From: Photobacterium piscicola
GTDB lineage: Bacteria; Pseudomonadota; Gammaproteobacteria; Enterobacterales; Vibrionaceae
DNA: 64,000 bases
NCBI RefSeq assembly: GCF_900166965.1
Contig: NZ_FUZI01000014.1
Coordinates: 1 to 64,000 of the forward strand
Direction: 5' to 3'
Below, in pieces: positions 11,457 to 20,902 of the stretch; the first letter of the stretch is position 1; every line of letters starts with the position of its first letter. The position numbers and the translations under genes were made by a program. The notes under the pieces are model-generated. The model was not told where the DNA came from. It was given only the letters and a program-made list of their open reading frames with translations, and searched no databases.

Positions 11457-14159
11457 TTATTGATTGCGCTGATAAAAGCCACTCGTCGCACTATAACCAA
11501 ACATGGGATCCTGCTCTGGATACCAAGGTTGTATATATTTAATATTGGGATAACGTTTTGCTAACGATAAGGTTTGTTGTTCCGTTAATGGTTGTAAATG
11601 ATCTGCATATTTAAGCTTTGCTACTGACAAGGTACTAAGGGCGATCGCATGACAAGAGCCTTCTTGCCAAGGTACTAATTCCCCTACCTCATTGCATTTA
11701 AGCACTAAAATTTGGGCCGTTTCTCTATCACAAAAACGAGTACTGATATCATACTGATCTTCTGACCAGTGTTTTTGACTACCATCACAATATCCATATT
11801 GGAAATCAATAAGTTGTGATTTTGCGGAGGCAGTTTTTAAGCTTTGCTCTGCAATTAATTCATCTTCTTTCGTAATTAATGCAGCAGGGATCTGAGCTTG
11901 GGACTCTTCGCTATAAACAGCCTCAATGAGAACACGGGCTTTGCTTGGCATACGAATAGCACCAAGCTCAATGAGCTTACGTTGAGCAAGCCATAATCGA
12001 CCAGGAGAGCGATACACATATTCAGTATTACGGAAATGTCGACTGAGCCAATCAACCTGCGGTTCTTCTTCCCATTTCGGCGCATGAAGATACAGCACTG
12101 GCGAAGAACGCTGATCAACACCACTATAATATTGCCCATTAATATCTCGTGTATGACGGTGTAATCGACCAGCATGCTGGATCAAGTCATCTATCGGACA
12201 AATATCAGAAATCATTACATCCACATCAGCATCTAAACTTTCTTGGAAAACCTGAGTCGCAATAAGTACAGTACCCAGACGTTGTTCACCGGTAATAAGC
12301 TCACCATCGACTGTTTTTTTACTGAGGCAATTTAAGACTTGTTGCTCAATACGTTTTCTATCAACTAACGTAAATCGGCTATGAAAAAGCATAACTTTTT
12401 GAGGTGATAAATCACACTCAGCCTCTGCTAACGCCTGAGTGACAAGATCATATGCAGTGCGTGCATCATCTACCGAGTTTCTTATCCAAGCTACACATTG
12501 TCCCGCTAGAACAGCTTGAACAATTCTCTCAATACAAGCCGTTTCGGTGTGAAGTTGGGTAACGGTTACTTCGCGACACACATCAGCCCGACTTTTAAGT
12601 GCCGTTTCAATGACAGGATTTAAAGGTTCTAAGCAAACCTGTGTTGCCAGTGGAAAATCATTAGCACTGGTGCAAGTCAGTTTTTTCAGCGGTAATTGCC
12701 CAGCTTTTAACCAAATATTTGAAAGGTTTTGGCGTTGTTCAATTGATAATGTCGCAGTGAGTAAAATGGCTGAGCCACCATGACGTAGATGTTGTTCTAA
12801 TAAAGATTCTAATAGCGTAAACATATATTCATCAGCGGCATGAACCTCATCAAAAATCAAAATCTTACGATGTAAACCTAATAATCTAAGTGATTGATGT
12901 TTTCTCGGCAATACCGCTAACAATGCTTGATCTATAGTGCCAACACCAACAGTGGCAAGCAGTGCTTTTTTACGAGAATCAGCTAACCAAGCATTACATA
13001 ATGCAGTTGCGGTTTGATCTTGTTGATAATAATCATCATCTAACTTTCCTGATGCCAATTTGACCGTTTGAAAACGATCATTTAAAGCACTGCTGCTTTG
13101 AGCTAGTACAATGCTGGGCATAATTCGATCGTGATCATTCTCAAACATATTGGAATAATGATCGGTTACACGGTTAAACATCGCATTTGACGTCGCCATG
13201 GTTGGTAAACCGAAATAAAAGCCATCAGCAACACCTTGTGCCATTAACCGATGAGTTAATGCGAGAGCTGCCTCTGTTTTACCAGCTCCGGTAACATCTT
13301 CTAATACAAACAATTGAGGAGAATCAGAAAGCGGAACAGTTTGTGCCCATTGTTGTAGCGGAGTTGGTTCAAAACCAAAATGATGTTGAATTGAAATAAA
13401 TTTAGACGGTTTAGCACGTAAAGAAAAACCGGTCTTTATTAAAGCATTAGACGCCTGTTGCAGAGCTTGTTTCCAATAGTCAGACAGAGGCATTTTGGTT
13501 CTGTTATAAGGAAAATAATCGGTGTTTGAACCAAGCCAATCAGCCAAAACAGTGATCCCAGCTAAATGCCAACTCGCCTGTTCTAAGCGTCTAGTATCAA
13601 TTAATTCAGGTAAACAAGGCTGCAATAGCTCATATAGCACATGAACATAGTCACGCACATCATCAGTATTTTTTGATTCAGTAAACTGTTTTAATTCTCG
13701 AGGCTTGGTTATTTCAACAGGCGCGCCATGATGCCCTAAGACCACATTCATTAATATATTGAGATTATCGAGAATATCCTCTTCATCTTCATCGCAGTCA
13801 TCTGCTAAAAGCGTAATAACCTCATCACAAATTTGGTCCCAAAAATACACACCTAAGCGATCATGCTTGGCTTTTGATGCATCATATTGTTTCGCAGAAA
13901 ACCCTATATTGCTTGGTGAAAGAGCTTGAAAAGCAGAGGTAAGTTTCCCTAAATCATGCAAAGCAATAAAAAACACAACCAAGTTAGAAAACTGCTTTTC
14001 ATCAATATCAAGTAGTTGAGATAATTCACTCGTTAGAATTGCATCAGTTGAAAGCAGTTGTTGTCCAACAGCTGCAACATCTAAGCTGTGATAAGGTAAT
14101 AAATGATAATGAGATGGATCTGATTTATCTGTTTTCCCCCAGTAATCGTAATAGCTCAC
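11457..14159 (-). CDS. cas3: Cas3 nuclease-helicase, type I-E
   Basis: An intact 900-residue protein. The N-terminal HD nuclease domain shows His24, His68-Asp69 ('ALHDLGK') and 'GHHG' near residue 143. The SF2 helicase has Walker A 'GAGKTEAA' near 290, 'DEVH' near 433, 'LLTATLS' and 'QHAGRLHRH'. Cas3 is recruited to the Cascade R-loop and degrades the target DNA. The start is GTG at 14159, chosen because no other start lies in frame before the upstream TAG at 14193-14195. The CRISPR repeat ends 3 bp before it, and the GGGGA inside that repeat is the only ribosome-binding-like sequence at usable distance. It is the only long gene of the operon without a lesion. Confidence 0.95.
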   Translation of the reverse strand: MSYYDYWGKTDKSDPSHYHLLPYHSLDVAAVGQQLLSTDAILTSELSQLLDIDEKQFSNLVVFFIALHDLGKLTSAFQALSPSNIGFSAKQYDASKAKHDRLGVYFWDQICDEVITLLADDCDEDEEDILDNLNILMNVVLGHHGAPVEITKPRELKQFTESKNTDDVRDYVHVLYELLQPCLPELIDTRRLEQASWHLAGITVLADWLGSNTDYFPYNRTKMPLSDYWKQALQQASNALIKTGFSLRAKPSKFISIQHHFGFEPTPLQQWAQTVPLSDSPQLFVLEDVTGAGKTEAALALTHRLMAQGVADGFYFGLPTMATSNAMFNRVTDHYSNMFENDHDRIMPSIVLAQSSSALNDRFQTVKLASGKLDDDYYQQDQTATALCNAWLADSRKKALLATVGVGTIDQALLAVLPRKHQSLRLLGLHRKILIFDEVHAADEYMFTLLESLLEQHLRHGGSAILLTATLSIEQRQNLSNIWLKAGQLPLKKLTCTSANDFPLATQVCLEPLNPVIETALKSRADVCREVTVTQLHTETACIERIVQAVLAGQCVAWIRNSVDDARTAYDLVTQALAEAECDLSPQKVMLFHSRFTLVDRKRIEQQVLNCLSKKTVDGELITGEQRLGTVLIATQVFQESLDADVDVMISDICPIDDLIQHAGRLHRHTRDINGQYYSGVDQRSSPVLYLHAPKWEEEPQVDWLSRHFRNTEYVYRSPGRLWLAQRKLIELGAIRMPSKARVLIEAVYSEESQAQIPAALITKEDELIAEQSLKTASAKSQLIDFQYGYCDGSQKHWSEDQYDISTRFCDRETAQILVLKCNEVGELVPWQEGSCHAIALSTLSVAKLKYADHLQPLTEQQTLSLAKRYPNIKYIQPWYPEQDPMFGYSATSGFYQRNQ

Positions 14160-14162
14160 TAT

Positions 14163-14191
14163 CGGTTCATCCCCGTGGATACGGGGAACAC
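14163..14191 (-). CRISPR. Type I-E CRISPR repeat, single copy, in the cas3 leader
   Basis: A second 29-nt repeat in the same orientation as the one at 5413, with one base different. It sits directly in front of cas3. An AT-rich leader-like stretch lies on the far side (14192-14250) with an IHF-like match at 14200-14212, 9 bp from the repeat, the same distance as at the cas2 side. No spacer or second repeat is present. The two units thus flank the whole operon as direct repeats. Confidence 0.85.
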
Positions 14192-15030
14192 TCTAAAAAT
14201 AATATACTGATTTCTATATAAAAAAAAAGGCTCTCTATTTCTACCAGCCATTTAAGAATAAATTAACAGCTTTAATTTATAAGCTCTTTTAAAATATATT
14301 TACCCTCAATCAGCTCTTATTTCAACTAACCACTAACGCTCTCACTGCTTTTATTTATATTGTTCTAATTTTTCAGGATCTACAGACAGCTGAATACGAT
14401 TCGTCTTGAGAGTTTCATGATGTCGTTCTAATAAAAAGTTCTAAATCCTGGAGTAGTTTCTATCCCTTTCCTTTTATAAACATCAGAACAAATTTCACAA
14501 GAATACGAGCAACAATACTTATTGGATATTAGACCTTTATAAGTCGATTTTAAAATTATCCGAGGAGCAAAGGTAGTAAGACAAACCAGATAGCAAATAA
14601 ACTGCAACAGCGGTGTGAACACGCTAGGGGGGCTAAGCACGTGCAATTTCTCATAAAATCTGATTAAGAAAAAAGACCGCCTATTGAGGTGGTTGTAGAT
14701 TGGTTTGCTGTATCCCGCCACATAGGCGGCTTAGAAGTTACAACCCCCATTGTAATCAAGATTTACAGTGTGTCCCACCACATAGAAGAGTGTCATTTCG
14801 ATCTAAGTGTTATCCGATACCAACGGCATTACATACTCCTACTGTGTAACCGTTATTGAGACATCATGTTTGAATTCGATTGAATAAGTTGTTCTATCTG
14901 TTTTATTTGCGCACCATCAATGAAATGTAAATAATTATTTTCAAGTTATCGTTATTGAGGAAATTGTCACTTAAAAAGAAACCTAAAAATCATAACATCT
15001 TTGTTTTATAAGTAATTTTGGATTAAAACT
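14192..15030. other. Non-coding stretch between cas3 and pepT
   Basis: No convincing gene in 840 bp. The first 60 bp resemble a CRISPR leader. At 14663-14700 there is a weak hairpin GACCGCC...GGTGGT with an A run before it, that is, a minus-strand terminator. A centromere-like palindrome is at 14738-14755. The last 150 bp should hold the pepT promoter, but no clear -35/-10 pair was identified. Confidence 0.6.
14738..14770. repeat. parS-like palindrome, second half decayed
   Basis: TTACAACCCCCATTGTAA at 14738-14755 is identical to sites next to parB (38960) and at 25082. The second, inverted site present in those pairs is degraded here to TTTACAGTG. It may bind ParB if the complete pair is not needed. 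Confidence 0.6.
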
Positions 15031-16260
15031 ATGAATATAGTAGAACGTTTTTTAGGTTATACAAAAATTAATACAACCACAAATCAAGCAAATGGTGCAG
15101 CCGGTATCATGCCTTCAAGTACCGGCCAATATGAATTAGCGTGTTTGGTTAAAAAGCAATTAGAAGCTCTAGGTTGTGTTGATATTGTTCTTCGAAATAC
15201 CGCAATTCTTACCGCTACTTTACCGTCTAACTCTAAAAAACAGTTACCAACCGTTGCCTTCTTTGGGCACCTTGACACTAGCTCAGAGCGAACTGAAGAT
15301 ACGCATGCTGAAGTTGTTCATTATAAAGGGGGAAATATTCCATTATCTACTGGTCCAATTCTTTCTCTAAAAGAACAACCAGAACTTGCAAATTATGTTG
15401 GGCAAGAAATCATCGTGAGTGATGGACAATCATTACTTGGTGCTGATGATAAAGCGGCAATTGCAGCCATTTTAAATGCGTTGCAGTTTTTTCACGAAAA
15501 CCCAGAAGTTGAACATGGAACGATAAAGGTGGGGTTTGTTCCTGATGAAGAGCAAGGGCTTTTGGGAGCAAATGCATTTGATGTGAATGAGTTTGGTGCT
15601 GATTTTGCTTATACACTAGACTGCTGTGGAATTGGTGAGTTTGTTTGTGAGAACTGGAACGCAGGTAATGCTGTAGTTACATTCACAGGACAATCTGCAC
15701 ATCCTATGAATTCAAAAGATAATTTGATCAATTCGTTATTATTAGCCAATTCATTTATGACCCAATTTCCAGCAAAAGAAACACCAGAGTATACAGAAGG
15801 TCGTGAAGGTTATTACTGGATGAAAAAGCTTGCAGGAAACTCAGCGAAGACCGTTCTTAATATGGATATTCGAGATTTTACGGAAGAAGGCTATGCATAT
15901 CGAAAAGCCTTTATTACTGAGCAAGTTCGTCTTTTTAATGAAGCTAATAACAATAGAGCAGTTCTTGAAATTAGTGATCGTTATAGCAACGTGCATAACT
16001 TTTTAAAAGACTCTACATTACCTGTTGATTTAGCAATGGCGGCTTATAAAGAAAATGGCATAGAACCAAAAGTGATCCCTATGCGTGGTGGTTACGATGG
16101 AGCTGTACTTTCAGAAAAAGGACTACCGTGCCCTAATATCTTTACTGGAGCACATAACTTTCATTCGATATTTGAGTATCTACCTGTTCCATCATTAATC
16201 GCTGCGAGTAATGTAGTTAAAACAATAATTATTAATTTAACAGAACATGAAGGTGTATAA
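15031..16260 (+). CDS. pepT: Peptidase T (tripeptide aminopeptidase)
   Basis: A 409-residue M20B metallopeptidase. It has the zinc-binding 'FGHLDTSSE' near residues 81-89, 'GADDKAAIAAI' near 140-150, 'PDEEQGLLGA' with the catalytic Glu near 175, and 'MRGGYDGAVL' near the C-terminus. It removes the N-terminal residue from tripeptides in the cytoplasm. The length is that of PepT. It ends 2 bp before the DcuC-like gene, so the two form an operon for peptide and dicarboxylate use. Confidence 0.93.
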   Translation: MNIVERFLGYTKINTTTNQANGAAGIMPSSTGQYELACLVKKQLEALGCVDIVLRNTAILTATLPSNSKKQLPTVAFFGHLDTSSERTEDTHAEVVHYKGGNIPLSTGPILSLKEQPELANYVGQEIIVSDGQSLLGADDKAAIAAILNALQFFHENPEVEHGTIKVGFVPDEEQGLLGANAFDVNEFGADFAYTLDCCGIGEFVCENWNAGNAVVTFTGQSAHPMNSKDNLINSLLLANSFMTQFPAKETPEYTEGREGYYWMKKLAGNSAKTVLNMDIRDFTEEGYAYRKAFITEQVRLFNEANNNRAVLEISDRYSNVHNFLKDSTLPVDLAMAAYKENGIEPKVIPMRGGYDGAVLSEKGLPCPNIFTGAHNFHSIFEYLPVPSLIAASNVVKTIIINLTEHEGV

Positions 16261-16262
16261 AC

Positions 16263-17627
16263 ATGGTTCAGTTAATACTTGTTCTTATTATTGTTGTTAT
16301 TGCCGCCAGGATGATTCTAAAAGGCTATAAAGCTGAGCCCACCTTATTGATGTCAGGTATAGTTTTAATTTTTGCTACTGGAATATTTGGTTGGGGGCCG
16401 ATGCTTCCAGCCTCAGTATCGTCAACAAATTTCTCTGGATTTGATCCGTTTAAGTATATCCAATTTCTAATGGGGTATCGTGCGGGTGCATTAGGTTTGA
16501 TGATAATGGCGTTAGTTGGCTTTGCTGATTATATGAGCCATATTGGCGCTAACGCAGTAGTCGTTCGCTTAGCTACAAAACCATTAAGCCGCATTAAAAA
16601 CAAAAACATCATGCTGTTCTTTGCTTATTGTATGGCGAGCACTCTTCAGCTTGCTATCCCATCAGCAACTGGATTAGGTGTGTTATTAATGGGGACGCTG
16701 TATCCGGTAATGCTAGGTTTAGGCCTTTCTCGTGGTAGTGCTGCAGCGGTTATAGCTAGTTCGTTGGCGGTAAGTTTTACCCCAACAGGTGTTGATGCCA
16801 TTCGTGCTAGTGAGGCATTAGGCATGGATTTAATGAGTTACGTTTATCATTACCAAGCACCGACATCGATCACGACAATGGTAGTGATCGGGATTATGCA
16901 TGTTATCTGGCAAACCCATGTAGATAAAAAACACCCTGAGCAATTTGAAGAAGCCGCATTAGCAGAATCCAAAGAGGCAAGTTCTGCACCTAGTTACTAC
17001 GTCATACTACCTTTGCTTCCTATTATTATGGCTGTATTTTTTTCTAAATTAGTGATTTCAACTGTTAACATGGATGTAACAACGATTGTCTTTGTTTCCA
17101 TGTTTATCGCTATGTTGTGTGAATGCATAACAAAAAGAAGCTTAAAGGTTGTATTTGATGGCTTTGGTGTCTTTTCAAAAGGAATGGGAAATGCGTTTAG
17201 TAGCGTTGTTGTTTTACTCGTGGCAGCCGGTGTCTTTGCTTATGGGATCCAAGCTACGGGCGCTATTTCTAATTTAATAATGCTTGCCGAGTCGGTTGGT
17301 TTACCAAGTGTCGCAATGACTTTAGTTTTTGCTGTTGTTACCTTGATGGCAGCCGTAATTATGGGATCAGGTAATGCACCATTCCTAGCGTTTGTTGAGT
17401 TAATTCCAACGATTGCATCGAGCATGGGAGCCAATACAGCTGCGATGTTAATGCCAATGCAACAAGCTTCAGCAATTGGCCGTTCAATGTCTCCAGTATC
17501 GGCGGTTGTTATCGCGTCAGCAACAGGAGCGAAGTTAAGCCCTTTTGATGTAGCCAAACGCACTTCAGTACCAGTATTGGTTGGTTTTGTGTTCCATTTT
17601 ATTGTTGTATATGTATTTTATAGCTAA
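16263..17627 (+). CDS. DcuC-family C4-dicarboxylate transporter
   Basis: A 454-residue, very hydrophobic protein with about 12 membrane segments and the DcuC family signatures 'SATGLGVLLMGTLYPVM', 'SLAVSFTPTGVDA' and 'MGSGNAPFLAFVEL'. The DcuC family exchanges or exports C4-dicarboxylates such as succinate under anaerobic growth. Its pairing with PepT may mean export of an end product of aspartate or peptide breakdown; this is inference. It is followed by a good terminator. Confidence 0.85.
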   Translation: MVQLILVLIIVVIAARMILKGYKAEPTLLMSGIVLIFATGIFGWGPMLPASVSSTNFSGFDPFKYIQFLMGYRAGALGLMIMALVGFADYMSHIGANAVVVRLATKPLSRIKNKNIMLFFAYCMASTLQLAIPSATGLGVLLMGTLYPVMLGLGLSRGSAAAVIASSLAVSFTPTGVDAIRASEALGMDLMSYVYHYQAPTSITTMVVIGIMHVIWQTHVDKKHPEQFEEAALAESKEASSAPSYYVILPLLPIIMAVFFSKLVISTVNMDVTTIVFVSMFIAMLCECITKRSLKVVFDGFGVFSKGMGNAFSSVVVLLVAAGVFAYGIQATGAISNLIMLAESVGLPSVAMTLVFAVVTLMAAVIMGSGNAPFLAFVELIPTIASSMGANTAAMLMPMQQASAIGRSMSPVSAVVIASATGAKLSPFDVAKRTSVPVLVGFVFHFIVVYVFYS

Positions 17628-17650
17628 ATTACATTTATATTTTTAAAACA

Positions 17651-17695
17651 AAAAAGCCACGTAACCTAAAATCATCAAAGGTTGTGTGGCTTTTT
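17651..17695 (+). terminator. Terminator after the pepT operon
   Basis: Stem AAGCCAC (17654-17660) pairs with GTGGCTT (17685-17691), then a T run. The A run before the stem makes it possibly bidirectional. Confidence 0.8.
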
Positions 17696-17743
17696 CTTGA
17701 TAGTTAATATTGAGATTCTTAACCAACACAGATCAATAAAAAC

Positions 17744-17792
17744 ATGACACAATTTAGGTGTTAACCTACAAGAAACACCTAAATTATGTCAT
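17744..17792. promoter_or_regulatory. Inverted iteron pair over the rep start
   Basis: ATGACACAATTTAGGTGTT (17744-17762) is nearly the exact inverse of AACACCTAAATTATGTCAT (17774-17792). Both are close to the origin iterons (core CACCTAAAAT). The second arm covers the rep ATG at 17786. In Rep_3 plasmids such inverted half-iterons bind Rep dimers and repress rep; that role is inferred. Confidence 0.75.
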
Positions 17793-18898
17793 ACTTAGCT
17801 TCGTCATGTAATCTATGGACAGAGCCTGTGAGCACCGAAGAATATTACTATCCAGCTGTTAGCGATAACCTACCAAAACACATCAAAAAAGGTCATCAAC
17901 TCGTATTCAGTCGCCAAGACCTATCTGCTCGTGAAGCCGATCTGTTTGCATTGATGATCGCACAGATGAAAAGTAACGACTGGGATCACAGTACTCCTCA
18001 TTACGCGTTCACATCTAACCAGCTTTCAGATTGGCTGGGCGTTGATACCAAACACATTGGCAGTAACTTAAGCCCTGTAGCTAACCGCCTTGCTAGCCGA
18101 AAAATTGGTATTAAGCGTGAAAATACAAAAGGGGATATCGAATTTGATTATCGACCTTTGTTCAAACATATCGCTTACAAGAATGGTGTGTTAACTATGG
18201 TTCCGAATGATATGCTCAAATCTGAATATATCGAATATAACCACGGTTTTGCGCTAATCAACACACGGAACTTTTTCGACGTAAAGAAAGAATACTCAAA
18301 ACGTCTGTATGAGCTTCTAAGCCGATTTAAAAGCAAAGGCTATGAAATGCATGCGCAAAGCTTACAAGAGCTTAAAGGCGTGTTTGGATTACTAGATGAA
18401 GCAGGAAAAATAAAGAAAGATAAAAGTTCATTTAAGAACAACAGCGTATTTATGAAACGTTGTATTAGACAAAGTATTACCGATCTTTCAGAACACCCAC
18501 AAATCAAAAAAGAGTTACTGTTTATCGACAGTGACAAAGGTGACTTTGGTTTTGAGTTAATAAAAAAAGGGCGAACAATTACTGGCATTCGTTTTTTATT
18601 CCGTTGGCTTAAACTCGGTACAGTAGACGAACTCAACCAACATGACGCTATCAAAACCATTAAAGAACTCGAACTCAAACGCCTACAAGATAACGTCAAG
18701 TTATCTGATGGTGAACTAGAAACGCTCGCTATTGCTTATCACTACGTTGGTAAAGATGACAAAGCCACAAAAATTGAAGAAACCTTAGCTAAACGTCATT
18801 TCACCCCAGTCCCCGATACTGAACCAACAGACGATATTGATGCATTTTTAGATAAAATTGATACGCTAAGTGAAGTCAGTGGTAATCCTGAATATTAG
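17786..18898 (+). CDS. rep: Replication initiator protein, Rep_3 (RepB) family
   Basis: A 370-residue protein with the two winged-helix layout of Rep_3 initiators. The first carries 'LSAREADLFALMIAQM' and 'TSNQLSDWLGVD' (about residues 50-95). The second includes 'YSKRLYELLSRFKSKG' (about 170-186), a hallmark of the family. It binds iterons and opens the plasmid origin. It lies between an inverted iteron pair at its start and seven direct iterons downstream. The last 60 residues are acidic and not recognised. This gene marks the replicon as a plasmid. Confidence 0.88.
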   Translation: MSYLASSCNLWTEPVSTEEYYYPAVSDNLPKHIKKGHQLVFSRQDLSAREADLFALMIAQMKSNDWDHSTPHYAFTSNQLSDWLGVDTKHIGSNLSPVANRLASRKIGIKRENTKGDIEFDYRPLFKHIAYKNGVLTMVPNDMLKSEYIEYNHGFALINTRNFFDVKKEYSKRLYELLSRFKSKGYEMHAQSLQELKGVFGLLDEAGKIKKDKSSFKNNSVFMKRCIRQSITDLSEHPQIKKELLFIDSDKGDFGFELIKKGRTITGIRFLFRWLKLGTVDELNQHDAIKTIKELELKRLQDNVKLSDGELETLAIAYHYVGKDDKATKIEETLAKRHFTPVPDTEPTDDIDAFLDKIDTLSEVSGNPEY

Positions 18899-18916
18899 AT
18901 TAGAACTAAATAACTA

Positions 18917-19390
18917 ACACATTTTAGGTATTGGAAGAGATAGCAACAGTGTTTAGAACTTTTTGATGAGATATAGGACGCATTTTAGGTAAAAAAAGGA
19001 TTTAAAACCTAAAATGTGTCATCTATTGATAAATATGGCCTTAAAAAAGTCATCATTGAATCGAATAACCTAAAAAAGCCATTTATCCCCAAAAAAACAA
19101 GAATCACACCTAAAATGTGTCACCTATATACCTAAAATAAGATCATAAACGCCTAAAATGTGTCACCTATACACCTAAAATAAGATCATAAACACCTAAA
19201 ATAGGATCATAAACACCTAAAAAATGTTGCTTGAGCACCTAAAACTTGTCATTTAATTGCTTTTTTCTTTTTTATTATCAATAAGTTACAGAACCTATAG
19301 ATCTTATAGTCTTTATAGCTCTTATAGATCTTTATAGTTTATATAGATCTTTATAGTCATTGTTGATAACTGGAAAATCAAAGATTTACA
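18917..19390. other. Iteron-type replication origin (oriV)
   Basis: Seven direct copies of a core CACCTAAAATnnGnTCA start near 19107, 19129, 19150, 19172, 19193, 19214 and 19237, spaced 21-23 bp (two helix turns). Single copies lie at 18917 and 18977 (inverted) and 19006 (direct). Just beyond is a very AT-rich stretch (19283-19365) with repeated TATAGATCTTTATAG-type units, suitable as the unwinding element. No perfect DnaA box (TTATNCACA) was seen; TTTATCCCC at 19082 is a weak one. Confidence 0.85.
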
Positions 19391-19694
19391 CAGTTTCCCA
19401 CAATAGATAACAATATTTTTTGATTTTATTTTAATATTACCAAGCTTTAATCGTACCAATTTTACCTTTTTGTTAACCTAAAGTGCTCTCTTTTGCTTGT
19501 ATTCGTACATTACTCACCAGGAGTCCAAACCTAATTATTGTTGATACCGTATTTTTAATACTGCATTTTCTATAAATACTAAATTAACTAAGCCTATCTG
19601 AATTAACATATTCAAGAATACTGTGTTTATGATTGTTCATATATTTAGCTCAGGCTAAAGTTAGTAAAAAGCCATTATGTAATTATTAATAAGG

Positions 19695-19955
19695 TTAGAA
19701 ATTAAAGAGAATGTTTGTTTTCTTTAAAGGAATAAATGAAACGACCAAATGCATTGTTTTATTCGTTTTTGTTCTTGTGTTCTTATTCTGCGACTTTTCA
19801 ATAGACTTTACAGCCAATTCTAAATCATCATCTAAGCAGTTAGTCACACTTACAAAGTCAACTTTTTCATTGCCATTTTCAGTATCATTCATATAATTAA
19901 CCAATCCTTTTAAGCTATTGGTTGCTTTTTTACTTGTTACTTCTTTAATTATCAT
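19695..19955 (-). pseudogene. Relaxase (TraI-like), truncated to the N-terminal 86 residues
   Basis: The protein starts 'MIIKEVTSKKATNSLKGLVNYM' as do IncP-type (MOBP) relaxases, and reaches 'MHLVVSF', the strand with the metal-binding region of the relaxase fold, then stops at 19695. Typical relaxases have 300 or more residues, so the HxH motif and most of the catalytic domain are missing. The start overlaps the traJ-like gene by 11 bp, as in RK2. The plasmid cannot nick its own oriT with this product. Sequence beyond the stop (19400-19690) shows no continuation. Confidence 0.75.
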
Positions 19956-20262
19956 TAAGTAACCTCCTTTTTATTTCACTAGAAATAAAAAACAAATTAT
20001 CTTCAATTAATTTCAATTGCGATGGCGTATAGCTAACACTCTCTTTCAATGACAATCTAAAAAGATTACCGAGTCTTTTAAGATCAGTGTTCATTCTTAA
20101 CAATTCATCAAATAAGTCATCATCATATTTAGAATGGATTTTTGCATTTAAAGCTGATTTGCGAATGTATTCCGAAACAGATATTCCAGCATTATCTGCT
20201 TTTTTCGCAATAGCTATTTTTTCATTTTTAGAAATTCTTGCTTTTATATAAGTACGTTTCAT
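19945..20262 (-). CDS. TraJ/MobC-like oriT-binding accessory protein
   Basis: A 105-residue protein with an N-terminal ribbon-helix-helix: 'TYIKARISKNEKIAIAKKADNAG' then 'SVSEYIRKSAL'. This matches the IncP TraJ/MobC family that binds oriT and loads the relaxase. It starts beside the putative oriT and overlaps the truncated relaxase gene, the RK2 gene order. Confidence 0.75.
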   Translation of the reverse strand: MKRTYIKARISKNEKIAIAKKADNAGISVSEYIRKSALNAKIHSKYDDDLFDELLRMNTDLKRLGNLFRLSLKESVSYTPSQLKLIEDNLFFISSEIKRRLLNDN

Positions 20263-20280
20263 TTCAACCCCATGAGCAAT

Positions 20281-20535
20281 TTATTGTGAAATCTTTTAGA
20301 CGGTAGTCGCAGCTTCGCAGAACAAGTGTGTTTGGGGTAATAGCAGCTTGCTGCGTGTGACCCCAAACACCCATCTTGCCATTGTTATATACCCGATTTA
20401 ACAGTAAAAAAAGCTGTTCCGTTTAATTCCAGTTAGTTCCGTTTAATTCCGCTTATTTCCAATTAGTAGGTATTTTTCAACTGTAAGCTCCGCTAATTTC
20501 CGCCTAATTCCGCTTATTTCCAGTAAAGGTACGGT
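20281..20535. other. Putative oriT region
   Basis: Lies between divergent traJ-like and traK-like genes, as in RK2. It has the inverted repeat GTGTTTGGGGT (20328-20338) / ACCCCAAACAC (20360-20370) with an inner AGCAGC/GCTGC stem. The preceding CTTCGCAGAACAAG resembles the stretch next to the nick site in IncP oriT. From 20414 to 20522 a TTCCGTTTAATTCC-type unit is repeated about five times, perhaps TraK-binding sites. The nick position cannot be set by eye. Confidence 0.6.
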
Positions 20536-20874
20536 ATGACAAAAAAAAGAAGAATTGGCCTTGTCAATTTCAGGCAATACAAAGATGAAATAAAAGAAAT
20601 GTATGATAAAGGGTTTCCAATAATTCATATTTTTGAAAGTTTCTCTGACAAGGTAGGTGTAAAGAAAACACAATTCTATGAATTAATGAATAAAGAAATA
20701 ATTAAAAAAAATAAGCCAACAAATATCGAACCTAAAGTTAAATCCATTCAACATAAAAACCAACAACGAAATAATATTGATTCTAAATTGGATAATACAG
20801 ATCCATTTAGAAAAAAAAGAAAACCCATTCATAACCCAACAATGACTGACGAACGCCGAAAAGAACTTTTCTAA
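20536..20874 (+). CDS. TraK-like oriT-binding protein
   Basis: A 112-residue, very basic protein; the N-terminal part ('LVNFRQYKDEIKEMYDKGF' to 'KKTQFYELM', residues 8-58) looks like the HTH of IncP TraK, which binds repeats beside oriT. The C-terminal half is a lysine-rich, low-complexity tail. It is first in a four-gene row (traK, traL, traM, trbB) in RK2-like order and sits directly after the repeated TTCCG motifs. Assignment rests on position and general features, so it is moderate. Confidence 0.6.
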   Translation: MTKKRRIGLVNFRQYKDEIKEMYDKGFPIIHIFESFSDKVGVKKTQFYELMNKEIIKKNKPTNIEPKVKSIQHKNQQRNNIDSKLDNTDPFRKKRKPIHNPTMTDERRKELF

Positions 20875-20902
20875 ACATAAATTAACGATAAGGATTTACA
20901 TC

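Noticed and set aside
14428..14721. 97-codon ORF on the minus strand
   Set aside because: No ribosome site, no family, low-complexity hydrophobic content, and it runs across a hairpin; probably chance.
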